Shown: piece after piece, positions 44,189-55,889 of the stretch
Position numbering within the stretch: the first letter of the stretch is position 1
How the letters are laid out: each line of letters starts with the position of its first letter
NCBI GenBank assembly: GCA_023213395.1
Contig: CM041465.1
Coordinates: forward strand, 179,993,741-180,057,740
Reading direction: 5' to 3'
Origin: Cycas panzhihuaensis
Lineage: Eukaryota; Cycadophyta
Length of the DNA: 64,000 nt
Translations under genes and position numbers: made by a program
The notes under the pieces: model-generated
The model's database searches: none
Told to the model about the DNA's origin: nothing
What the model saw: the letters and a program-made list of their open reading frames with translations, nothing else

Positions 44189-45616
44189 CTTTCTTCTTTT
44201 ATTACTTTTAATTTATTATCTTTCTATTTAGGGTGAGTAAATAGAGCCCCCTTCATTCCACTTCAACCAACAATGCAAGCGTAAGAAATAAGAACGAAGA
44301 GAGCTGAGGAGGAGTGGCATCACTAGCTACTTACTAAACCCGAGTGCACTTTTTTTCCTCTTCTCTTTCCTTATTTTATATTCTTGTTATTATTCTCACT
44401 TTACTCCCTATTATAAGAATTCCTTCCCCCTTATTATTTATTCTTTTTTAGTTATATTATCATTGAAAATGGGAAATAAGAAAGTATGGGAGGGTTTCTT
44501 ATATAATAGAAAATAAAGGAAAATCAATTTCTAAGAAAGGAAATATGTTTTCTTTCCTTTTTATTCTAGCAAAAGGAATATTGAAAGCAAGAGGATATTG
44601 GGCTAGGGTTGTATGTAGGAAAGGAGCATTCATCTTTCCCTCTTATTGTTTCCCCTTGATTGAAGCCATTTTCCTTTCCTTCAATTGACATACATGTTTC
44701 CTTTTAGAAAAGAGAAAAGAGAGTGTTGAGGGAAAAGATAGTGAGGTTTCTTTACTTGTTTCATACTTCTCTTTTATTTCATTTTTGTTCTTGTTCAAAT
44801 GACACTACAACGAAACCCAACCATACCCCTTTTACCCTACCAAGTAGGTTTATACCTATTTTATCCCTTCACCCTCTCTCTCTCTCTCTTTCTCCCCTTT
44901 TATTTACCAGGTTGGCCCCTTACTAAGAGAGTTTACCTAATCATGATCCTTTCCTCCAAAACCCTAAGCAAAAGGAGAGGGATCATGCCCATGAATCTGC
45001 ATACCCAAGGTGCATGAGCGTCCCATGTAGGCCACCCAAGACTCTATTACGTCCTATACTAAGTACCCATACCTTAGGTCAAGCTTTCTGTAGTGTTTTT
45101 TATCTTAAGTACTCTCAACAGGAGCAAATCTTACTGGTGGATATACCAAGGAATGTCAATTAGATTGCTTTAGGTTTCCTTTAGCTTTCTTGCACACCCT
45201 TTTCTCTTGCATAGGGCTTGTAAGGTTTGTTCTTTTAGACTTCTTATTTATTACTTCTTTTCCTTCTTAATTCTCTCTACTTCCTTACACGGAGTGGTTC
45301 ACTTACGAATATGACATTTCTCCTATCGCTTGTGTGGTTTACCTTCTATTGAAGTAGAGTCCCTTTATTCTTATATTCCTTCATCTAAGAGTCACCAATG
45401 GAGGGGTATCCTTCCAATTGGGCTAATGACGCTTATGCTTTAGATTGGCCTCATCCCGAGGTCTCCTCCTCTTAACAAGATCCTATCCAAATTAGTAGAG
45501 ATCTTATGTATTATCATACTAAATCAGTTGAAGGTTATCAAGACCTTCAACCACTCCCTATGCATGTCATAGGGAATTTTAGTCAAGGGACCCTACTACA
45601 TGGTCTAAAGGGGCCC

Positions 45617-45691
45617 TAGATAAGTTTCTACCTCTTACTTTCTACATGCCCTAGATAGTTTCTACATGCCCTAGATAAGTTGCTAGCTCCT
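45617..45691 (+). repeat. Junction with short repeats between A1 and A2
   Basis: 75 bp that are not part of either unit; TTTCTACATGCCCTAGATA occurs twice in a row and related CTAGATAAGTT words recur. Such filler is typical of an end-joining or slipped-repair junction. Confidence 0.7.
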
Positions 45692-47816
45692 ACAACCCTT
45701 CTACTCTTTGAATAATTTGCATACTTTGGGAGCTAAGATGAAGAAGTTGGAGGTCAACCCTAGCGTAAATAAGGGAGCATTGGAGGGATATACATTGGGT
45801 GACCATTTCTTCACATCTCTTCATTGGATTGGGTATCCACCATACCACCTTGATTTGCCATTTTGTGAGACTCCCTCTCATTCTTCCTCTTCTTACTTTG
45901 TTGTTATTTTGGTTACATTGCTAGAGTTATTTGGGTTTGGTAACTTTTCTCCTTTCATTACAATAGCAAAAGATAAGGTTGGATTTGCTTGGTCTTTCCT
46001 TCCCTTTTTGTATACATTGTTTATTGAATTATAGGTTCATGTGGAGAGGCTCTCTTTAGTGCAACTGAGGAAGTCGCTTTTGTAGGGGAGGCCACATCAT
46101 TTTGAGGCATTTTTCTCTTCCTTCCTTTATATTTATTTTTGTTGCCATTCCAACATTTGTTGTATGTACACATATACATGCTTCCTAACTATGCATCGAT
46201 TAAGTTTTTTCATGCAATTAGATTAATTAAAAGATTGTTAGGGCAACTCTTCCTTTAGATCAAATTTGCAGATATGGGAAGGAGCAATGCTTTACCATTC
46301 ATATTTGGGTTTGAAGAAAGTGCAACCACAACAAAGTGAGCATCCCCTATCTTTTGCACTTATCATTGTACTACCCCTTTACTTCCTCATTTCATTACTT
46401 TTATTTAGTGTCTTTCCATTTAAGATGGGTAAGTGGAGCCCCCTCCATTCCACTTCAAATGACAACGTAAGCATTGGAAAGGAGGGCGAAGAGAGGCAAG
46501 GAGGAGCAACATCACCATCCATCTACTAAACCTGGGTGCATCTCTCTTCCTCTTCTTTTTTCTTATTTTACATTCTTATTATTATTCTCACTTTACTCTC
46601 TATTGTAATAATTCCTCCCCCCTTATTGTTTATTCTTTTTAGTTGTATTATCATTGAAAATGGGAAGCAAAGAAGTAGGGGAGAGTTTCTTACATAACAA
46701 AAAATAAAGGGAAATTAATTTCTAAGAAAGGAAATGGGTTTTCTTTCCCTTTGGCTCTAGCAAAAGAAATATTGAAAGAATGAGGATATTAGGCTAGGGT
46801 TACATGTAGGAATAGAGCATTCACGTTTCTCCTTCTTTATTCCCCCCTTAATTAAAGCCATTTTTCTTTCGCTCAATTAACATAGATGTTTCTTTTTAGA
46901 AAAGAGAGAAGAGAGTGTTGAAGGAAAAAAGAGTAAATTTTTTTACTTATTTTGCATCTTTCTTTTATTTATTTTTTGTTCTTATTCAAACAACACTACA
47001 GCAAAAACCAACCATTGCCCCTTTTGCCCTACCAAATGGGCTTGTGCCTATTTTATCCCTTTATCCTCTCTCTCTCTTTCTCTAATTGTATTTACCATGT
47101 TGGACCCTTACTAAGGGAGTTTAACCAATTGTGCCCTTTCCTCCAAAACCCTATGCAAATGGAGAGGGACCACGATCGTGCATTCTCCAATCCACACCCC
47201 CAAGGTGCATGAGCACCTTATGTGGGCCGCCCAAGTCTCCATTACATCTCATACTAGGTCCCCATATTCTAAGTCTAGCTTTCCGCAATGTTTATTATCT
47301 TAGGTACCCCTAGTAGGAGCAAATCTCACTAATGACCATATTAGGAAATGCCTATTAGAATGCTTTAGGTTTTCTTTTGCTTTCTTGTGTACCCTTTCCC
47401 TTGCATAGGGTTTGCTAGGGTATCTTTCTTTTAGACTTCTTATTTATTAGTTCTTTTCCTTCTTGATTCTCTCTACTTCCTTATGTGGAGTGGTTCACCT
47501 ATGGATGTGATGTTTCTCACATCATTTACATGCTTTACCTCACATTGAAGTAGAGGCCCTTTATTCTCATGTTCTTTCATCTGACCATGAATTACCAATG
47601 GAGGGGTATCCTTCTAATTGGGCCAATGACCCTTATGCTTTGGATTGGCCTCATCCCAAGGTCTTCTCGTCTCAACAACATCTCGCCCAAATTAGTGAAG
47701 GTCCTACATATTATCATACCAAATTGGTTGAAGGTTATCAAGACCCTCAATCGCTCCTTATGCATATCATAGGGAATTTTCAATCAAGGGACCCTGCTCC
47801 ATGCTCTGAAGGGGTC
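45692..47816 (+). repeat. Gypsy leader/gag-start unit A2 (uninterrupted)
   Basis: Second copy, continuous into the gag region at 47598. It keeps the original target of Copia-D at 46382-46386 (CTTCC). Confidence 0.85.
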
Positions 47817-50420
47817 CCCCCATCTTATCTGTCATGTTTTAGTCATAAAGAAGAAGTTTCTATCTCCTATGACCATTCTTATCCTTCTTATGGGGATGTA
47901 GTTGAAGCCATATAAGAATGTTTTAAATTTGTAACTACGCAACCACTCCTTAAGTGGTTGCATAGGTTCCTTCAAACTTTAGCTCCCCCATCTTCCATCG
48001 TCCCCCCTCCTTCATTCTTTTCTTACACTTCCTCTACCCTATAGGAAACTATTTTAGAAGGGCATGTTTCTACATGCATATCTCCTAGCCATCTAGTTAC
48101 TTCATGTATACAAACCCCTTAAGCAGGGGTGGATATGCCTTCACTCCCAACTAACAAGCCCCAACCTATTACTATGGCAACCTATCCTTTTCTTTTAATG
48201 GTACCCTTACCCCTATGCTATGCAAGACATGGGGGCATGACTTCCATCCATCCGAGGCCACAAACTATAGATTTGTCATTCTATGTTCCACTAGGTTATA
48301 CATCTCAACCCTCGGGGCATGGGGGATTATACCCCCTTCTTATATATAGGGTTAATCCCATTCATCCTTATGGGGTTGCCTCTCCCCTTGGGGATCAATA
48401 TAGGAAAAATCCCATTCTCCATCCTCTATTCTATCAACCTTGCTCTATGCCTTACATAAGTACTTCTTCACATGTCTACCCATCCGCCACCGTGAGAGTG
48501 TGTCCTTAACCCTCACATTCTCATGCGACTCATCCCTAAGGTGTAGAAAGACCCTCTTCCTCACCTCCTTATCTGATGATTTCCTAATTGGGGGTCATAT
48601 ATTCTTATTTATCTAGAGGGGTAACCTTCCCTCCTTCTCCTCACACCCCTTACCAATAAGGGGGTCCTCCTTATGATGCCACCCCTTACTCATCAAGCAT
48701 TGAGGGTGGGCATCCTTATATTGCATCCCCTTATTTCTAAGTAGACCCGTTTGTCTAACAAAGGACCTATCCCTTTATTGATTATCGATTGACCCCATCA
48801 TCCATTGAGGTGCTAAGGACCAACTTACTACCTCATCATTCCAAAGTTCCTAACTTTGATGGTACCTCTTCCCATGACCCAATTGAGCATGTCAAGGCAT
48901 TCGTTATGGCATGTATAGACTATTAGACCTATGACCATATTCTAATGAAACTTTTTCCTAGATCCCTCTAGGGAGATGCCCTCAAATGGTTCTATCATCT
49001 CCCTGCTCACTCCATCTCAACCTTCTAGTAGTTAGTTGATAAATTTCTCAACTATTTCAATATTGCCTAGCCTTTTAAGAGTGGAGTTAAAGCCCCATTC
49101 TCACTTAAACAAGGCCCTGAGGAATTGAACCATCATTTCGTGCAATGGTTATATGATCTCATTCATTCTTTTAAGGCCATGTTATCTAAAGAATTGAAGT
49201 TGGATCTCTTTATTAATGCATTGTGCCTTAAAGTGCATGTTGAGGTCCTTAAACTGGGAGCCACCTCTTGTGATTCTACCATAACTAAATGCTTAGCATT
49301 GGAAGCTATTAAGATCTAGGTTGGTCTCAAGAAGTTTCCAAAGTAATCACAATATCGTGAGGCACCCTCTTCTTCATGTGACCAAAAGGGACAACAACCC
49401 ACTTCTAGGCCTCCTAGCAACACCATCGATAAGACCTTAGATCCTCTTACATCTTCCATCGCTACTTTCATTGAATGGTTAAAGATCTTAAGTTACATCC
49501 AACTCAGGCTTCTCTTAAGTCATAATGCCTCATATATGAAACCTCCAAGACTTCCTCATTTACATGTGCTAATACTATTTCTCAAAGCAAGGGGACATGA
49601 ACCCCCCTCTTCAAAAAGAAGTTGTATTCCATTCATGGGGAGTGTTTCCATAATGACTTGTAGTGTTGGAGGCAATACCCTAAACTTGCCCCATCTCGTG
49701 ACCCTTCCTCATAGGGTACTTCCAAGCCAAACTCAAAGCAACCTATTCATCGTAGCCCATTCTCTAGCCATAAGGAATGAGATAACACTTCTTAAAATAG
49801 GAGAGTGAGGAATAAGAGGCAAACTTCCCTCAAAATAGGAGAGTGAGGAATAGGAGGTGAACTCCTCCTCCTTCATTAGATCAGGCTAAGGGCAAGGCCC
49901 CTATCGATGCCTCTCTTTCCCTAGCCCTACAACTCAACATCCCTCCTCTTCTAGCTCTAAGAACAAAGAGAGGAAGATCATCTAATTTCTTGAGACTACC
50001 CCCATATACTCAGTCATGCAATCTCAAGCTTCCAAAGAGGTTGGAAAAGCCTAATCTTCTCAGTAGTAATTTCCTAAAGATACTCCTCTAACGAAGATTC
50101 TTATAGTCCCAAAGAATATTCCCATACACCCTAGGTGTTATAATTTCTGGAGGGCTCTTCCCTAGCCCAAGGGAAAGGTAAGATCTTCTTTATTATTGAA
50201 GAGTTATGCTCAGTTTTCATAGGAATATCCATGATGGATGTCTTGCAGAGTTACCCCGAGCAATACATTCTTTTTCTTAAAGCTCTTGATCAACAAGATG
50301 CCCCTATTCACACTATAGGCACTACCTCCTATGGACCTCCTACCATCTCATTTGACCCTCTAAATCTCCCAACCCCTAATGGGAATGCTTTTGGCACTAC
50401 CTATTCTCTATCACCATTGA
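47598..50420 (+). pseudogene. Gypsy-2 gag (broken, Tat/Ogre-like)
   Basis: The N-terminal 105 codons from ATG 47598 are open. After a proline- and serine-rich section the capsid core is readable at about 48780-49320: 'HDPIEHVKAFVMAC', 'ILMKLFPRSL', 'GDALKWFYHLPAHSIST', then 'KEELNHHF'-like and 'LKLDLFINALCLKVHVEVLK'. Around 49620 a Cys-Ser-Ile-His-Gly...Cys-Phe-His-Asn-Asp series resembles the Cys/His box of Tat-type gags. Stops and shifts are frequent. The match to Gypsy-3 (55.9-57.9 kb) is close. Confidence 0.85.
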
Positions 50421-50429
50421 CACTGCTTT

Positions 50430-51000
50430 TACCCTGAAGAGGATCACATAGATAACAATTCCTCGATCAATGCCATGCTTATACCAATGATAGAAGCTAG
50501 GCATAGGGGCTATTGAGCTCGATCCCTAGAAATGCCAAGGGTATGATGGAAGTGAGAAGTTCCCCTTAGACAATGACCCTCCCACTCATCTTAGAAGGGA
50601 AGACCATTCAAGAAGATATTATTGTTCTTAATATTGACATCAATTACAACCTTTTATTAGGTCAACTATGGCTTTATTAAATAGGAGCTTCCTATGAGCT
50701 TCCTCATTCTCGCTCATCTCCTCCTACTTGTCATGCTATCTTTGATGCCGAGATAGTGATCTTGACAAGCCTTTTCCCTCACCGGGATCTTTTTTAGGGG
50801 TCCAATCCTTACCGTGACGAGCCACCATCTCAACTTGAACCTAGTCTAATTAGGGTTTCCTATTGGTGTAGGTAGCTACAACTACACCGGCCATCATACG
50901 TGACCTTAAGTGGGACATCGATGGCCATGAGTCCTCTTTAGGATATATCACTCTTATTTCCCATACACCTAGGGAAACATCTTATAAGGATCCTTCCTCT
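50430..51000 (+). pseudogene. Gypsy-2 protease region (broken)
   Basis: Active-site region reads Asp-Asn-Asn-Ser-Ser-Ile-Asn-Ala-Met near 50450 (usual Asp-Ser-Gly-Ser-Ser). The second half is 'IVLNIDINYNLLLGQLWLY' at about 50620, the standard 'LLGRPWL' box. The segment that follows this box in Gypsy-3 is missing here. Confidence 0.8.
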
Positions 51001-51339
51001 ATTTTTGGTCCTCCTTTAAGGACCCTTGACCGTCCTTCTAGAACACCAAGTTTAAGTCGGCACCCACCTTTACATTCTACCCGAGACACTACATGAAGGC
51101 ATACCCACTAATGCATTACTCGTGTATACCACTTTCATGTAGCCTAAGCCCTCGTTAAGTGCTAAGGTCTACCGACCAATTCCCCACTTCATAATGAGAT
51201 CCATTGCATGTCGTCCCTCACATCCCACGCCTAGCAATCTAGTTCTGACCGAGTCCCTTCTACTCATGATTTTGATTATGAATCCAAGCCACCATCACCC
51301 TATATTGGGCCTTCCTTTTATGTTGTTTCCATACCGCTT

Positions 51340-51760
51340 CTACCCATAACTCGATGGTTCACTTTGGATTATCCATATCGATGGGGGTAGTCACGGGAAT
51401 CCCTGTGCCATTCATCGCTATTCGGTTTATTCAAGATTGCCATGGGCATACCCTCATGTGATTTAGAATGTCTTTGCCTAATGCCACTAACAATGAAGTA
51501 GAGTATATCATCATTATAGAGGTACTGACAAATGCACTTTGTTTCCATCGTAGTCCCCTCACCTTGTATTATGACTCTAAAATAGTTATATCTCACCACA
51601 CAAATTTATTATATTCACTTTCCACATTTAAGGTTCCTAGCCACAACAAATTAGGGCCCTTTTAGCTAGGTTCATCAGAGACATTTGTTATACTCCATGT
51701 GAACTTAATACTAAAGATGATAACCTGGTCAATTTCATCTTGGAACGTTATTTGATATTT
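51340..51760 (+). pseudogene. Gypsy-2 second RNase H (broken)
   Basis: Reads Leu-Pro-Asn-Ala-Thr-Asn-Asn-Glu-Val-Glu-Tyr (about 51475) and 'LTLYYDSKIVISHHTN' (about 51560), the acidic motifs of the archaeal-type RNase H found in Tat/Ogre gypsy elements, open for about 65 codons. It lies only about 0.4 kb after protease remnants, so reverse transcriptase and the first RNase H are absent. Confidence 0.7.
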
Positions 51761-52339
51761 ATGAATGGCTCTCTCCCTATCCAACATGCCCCTATTGAGG
51801 TTCATATCTATGGGGATAATCCCCCTAGCCTCACCTCTAAGGGGCACTCACCCACGAGGTGAAACCATCTGTGATAACCTATGGGTTCATATACCCCTTT
51901 CTTTTAAAAGTTACAACATGCTAATGAAGGTTCCTCCCACTACAAAATAAGCCCAAAACTACCCATCATAATTTTCACTCCCTATCATGTAATACCATTT
52001 CATATGGGTTATATATGGACTTAATATGTGAGCCAAAGTGCCATATACTAAGTTAAAAGAAGTATCAACATAAGCAAGGAATAAACATATATACAACACA
52101 CAAATGGTAGAATATGCAACAAGTCTATAAATAATAATATGCAAGGCACCAATTAGTCCTTGTATCCAGATATATGTGTAATAGTAATATACATATGTAG
52201 TGTTAGTGCAATATTCTCTAGAAGTCGGAATCCTTACAAGGGTATATAATCACCTATCGTGATATGCATAACATATATACCTGAAGGTCCATGCTTTCTT
52301 AGTTAAAAATCTAATGGTATAGAAGAATATACATCATCC
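51761..52339. other. AT-rich spacer, no gene seen
   Basis: Nothing recognised after the RNase H remnant. Chance frames only. Confidence 0.4.
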
Positions 52340-54060
52340 ATCTCTCACCGTCATGGATAATCATCTCTTGGCTATCCTCTCTTCCTCTTTGGAGTCCATT
52401 TTCCTTTATGGCTTCTCCTCAATCACCGGGTACCCTTGCCTCACTCCCTCATCCTATGGATGACTCACATGTCTCGATCATCGCTATAGATTCACTATGT
52501 GGGTGCTCGATGATCTCATAACCATCTACTTCACCACCATTATACCTTTGCTACAAAGCGATCCCTCTCCCCATGGATCTCCTAGAGTCACCCTTAGATA
52601 AGGTAATCTATACCTCTACACCTAGGGCTATCTATATGGGAGCTTGCCTTATTATTATTCCCCATCTTCCATCTTGAGCCTCTAACTACCTCACCTGGGT
52701 CTATAGCTCATCCCGACCCACCGTGGCCCTATCCCACTCTAACCGTAGCTCCTAGATCTTTATAGCCCATATCTCTCTCACCTTGAGTAGAGGAGTGAAT
52801 GTTGTTGTATGTGAATGCATCAACTCAAGCTCCCCATGATCCTTTATAAGTGGTTGGCCCTCTCAGATACACCATCGTGAATAACTCACCTACAACTCTC
52901 CTAATGAGCTCCTCCATGATGCCCTCCCTATCAATCGAGTAAAGTCCATATATCAATAAGAAATCAACTATATAATCAAATAAAGAAGTAGTATTGAAAT
53001 GGGCTAAAGTAAAAGATAAGGAAAGAGTAATACCTCTTAGGGTGGCCTTCTCCTGTGATGGTGCAGCCTCCTCTCCTACCTCCTCTCCAAAGATATTCCC
53101 CTCTCTGGTAGCCTTGCCCTCCTCCTTACCTACTCCAGTAGTCTCATCACCCTCTTCAGCCTCCTTACCAACCTCTGTTGTTAGCCTTACTACAACTCTG
53201 GTGCCCTCCTTATTGTTGTTCTAGTGAGTGCCCCAATATGGATGCCCCATATAGTCGTTAAGGGTCAACAGGTCCAAGGAGGTAGCATCCATTGATTACC
53301 TCACTTACTTTGGTTCTGCGATGCTCCTAAAGTGTGAGGGCCATTTATGGATGAGCGACCCATTAGGTGCCATCGGTTGTGGCCCTACGATACATCCCAC
53401 TCCACAGAAGTAGTCAAAGAACCAGCACTATAGTACTGAGTAGTATGAAAATCTACCACACCCCACTACCCAAATTTAATCAAATAAAGCCCTCATGTTA
53501 GTTACTCTAAGGGTGGCCTTGTCTAACTTCTCCCCCTCCTCGCAATGGTGGATGGACCCCATCTAGCCTCTTGGCACCTTATAATAATCCTATATTTGGG
53601 ATATCTGGAATAAAATAACAAGTATAATCATCCTACTCACTTAAGGGATATATGATGTTGAGATCCACCTGATAGATCCTACCCGGTGGTCCCTCGTCCT
53701 CTAGTGTAGAAGAAGTGTGTGACAGCCTCATGCACCTCCTTCGTACTGGGTAAAACCCTTAGCTCTAGTGCTGCTCCATGTGCAAGTACTTCCAAGATCC
53801 TCCTAATGTCACTAGGCGTAATGGAAAGATCCCTGATCGTGAGCAAGTGGAAGACATGCCTTTGTTTATCCTAATGTGTAACTATATCTATTAGTAATCT
53901 TTAGTTCAATATATATTATCATGATATCACAATCTGCAGTAGCTTATATCACCTCCGTATCTTCCAATCTTGCAAAGTCATCATCTCTGCTAACCTAAGC
54001 ATGGGCACTCCTATGTTCTCATGGTTATCTATCATGATCATGGCCTATAATTGTTAACCA
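52340..54060 (-). pseudogene. Plant mobile domain (PMD)-like gene remnant
   Basis: Minus-strand pieces in order: 'PMLRLAEMMTLQDWKIRR' (about 54010-53957), an intron-like gap starting with GTGATA, then 'RHVFHLLTIRDLSITPSDIR' continuing 'RILEVLAHGAALELRVLP' (about 53875-53750), which resembles the His-Thr-Phe-His-Leu ... Ile-Thr-Leu-Gln-Asp motif of aminotransferase-like plant mobile domain proteins. Then comes a Glu/Thr-rich low-complexity part (about 53220-53040) and a probable coiled coil 'EWDRATVGRDELXTQVRXLE' (about 52740-52660). PMD proteins occur in hosts and as passengers in plant transposons. Stops and shifts show it is dead. Confidence 0.45.
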
Positions 54061-55260
54061 TTCAAAGAATTAGTAACCAACATATAAGCATGAAATATAT
54101 TTAAAGAAAAACTAGCAAATTACTTATTTTTATATGAAATAAGCCTAAGTTTTGGTCCCTTATTTTTATACCACATAAAAATCTATCTGTATTATGAATA
54201 TATTTGTAGTAGTGTAGATTATCATATGGTACACTACAACATTATTTGCAATATCATGATGATACTTATGGTACCACAAATAAAACTGTAGTACCCCATA
54301 ACCCTATGTAAAACTACCTATAAAAATTATAAAAATCCCATTTGGGGACTAGAAGCTTGGTCTATCAAGACCAGGGCACCCTAATACCTTGGTCTAGCCT
54401 CAGATGGGATCCTAAAAGGGTCTTGTTTTGGGGTCCTATTTGGTCCCTATTCTCTAAAGTGGGCACTTCCTACTTATCTAGTCCTATGCTTGCAGAAATA
54501 GGAAATTAGAGTAGTGTAGGGTAATATCCTATTACCAAGTTAGCATGCACTAGGGTAATTGTGAGGATAAGATCTCAAAGGCTCCATCCATATAATTATC
54601 CAATAATCTGATCTTCCCCAGTAAGGATATAAACTTGGTAGAAAATGTATGGAAGGAGAGGCAATCTTAAGTCTCTATAGGCAATGGTGAGAATGAATAT
54701 GACTTCCCACCTATTTTTATAGTCTCCTCCTTAGCATGCTCCTTCAAGGCTTCTACACCTTGCCTCTTTTGATCACACCATTGGGTTGGCACTCTTAGCA
54801 CTATCTCAATCTCCTAAAGGGCCCTACTCCTTCTTAGCCTTTAGGCCTCCACTTTTGGCTTCTATTATGCGATGTCTTGTGCTCCTTTTTCTCTCTCTAG
54901 GTGAGTCCTTATTCAGATCCCTATAGGTGTTTATACTTGTTGGGATCATTTCAATCTCCTATTTTTAAATTTTATGCTTTCACCAACTATATTTCCATTT
55001 GTTTTCCTTTAGCCTTCTCCTCTACCTCCCAACCTTGGTCACCGATGAGGTTAAACTATGGTGATTACACCTATTTCCATTTATTGATATGTCTTTTTCT
55101 TCTTGTGTATTCCTCAAGGAACCTCCTTGCCTACTGGAAGAGCCTTGGGGCTTTTGAGCCCCCCTACTTGGGCCTGCTTTCCCCCTTTTGTGGCTTGCCA
55201 CCAAGGCAACCCCTTGGTTACTTTCCCCCTTTTCTAACTCACCACCAAGGCAATCCCTGA
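54061..55260. other. Region without recognised gene
   Basis: AT-rich, then pyrimidine-rich on the plus strand. A 119-codon plus-strand frame at 54901-55260 is rich in Leu, Pro, Tyr and Ser with no motif; I regard it as chance. Confidence 0.3.
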
Positions 55261-55880
55261 GTTATTTGCTCCCTTGTTTATACTTGCTTTAGGTGTATGA
55301 TCGTTGGTCGAGGTTTTGATGACATCATTGACCTAATTTTCCCCCTTTAACTTGTACACCTCCAACCATCTACTAATGAGGCGTCATTATGGCGTACATC
55401 ATCCTCATCATACACGCACATTTTGTTATTTGGATTTTTTCCTCACATCATTTATATTGACAACATTCACCATCTTTCGGCTTTAGAGCAAAGAGGCTTT
55501 ATCGCCATAAGGCGGTGCTTCCTTCTAGGAATGACATAGGTAAGTATAGGTACGCATTGCCATCTTTACTTTCCTATCATATTTATTATTCTATTATATG
55601 TGATGCATTGATTAGTTGCTAGATGTATGCTTACTTGACATGCTTGGCTAGCATGTGCCTTCTTCGTGCTAATGATGATTAGGACTCGGTCTAATGGCCT
55701 TAGGGACCCCACGTCACCCCATTAGTTGGAGAGGATACCTCTGCATTCCTTCAACTCCTTTTTAGACCCATTCTTATTCATTTGGCCCCATCACTATTGG
55801 TCAGTCCTCATTCTAGGCCATAGGATTAACTTTTAGGAGTTAGAGCAGCCTTAGGATAGAGTTTGGGTACCCTTTATATA
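55261..55880. other. Probable Gypsy-3 upstream sequence, no gene seen
   Basis: Pyrimidine-rich sequence ahead of the recognisable gag copy; it is not a clear match to unit A. Confidence 0.3.
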
Positions 55881-55889
55881 ATCTACTAC

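Larger units (their letters stand above)
39871..45616 (+). repeat. Gypsy leader/gag-start unit A1 (interrupted)
   Basis: First copy of a unit repeated at 45692-47816. Without Copia-D and one target copy it is about 2109 bp, against 2125 bp for A2. The right end encodes the gag start 'MEGYPSNWANDAYALDWPHP' from 45399. The left portion is untranslated leader or LTR-like sequence with pyrimidine-rich runs (44870-44900). Confidence 0.85.

Noticed and set aside
48129-48509. 126-codon frame rich in Pro, Tyr and Ser as a separate gene
   Set aside because: It is the low-complexity middle of Gypsy-2 gag; the same segment recurs in Gypsy-3.
54901-55260. 119-codon plus-strand frame
   Set aside because: Composition follows the pyrimidine bias of the strand (Leu, Pro, Ser, Tyr, Phe), no motif, and no matching frame in the related Gypsy region.
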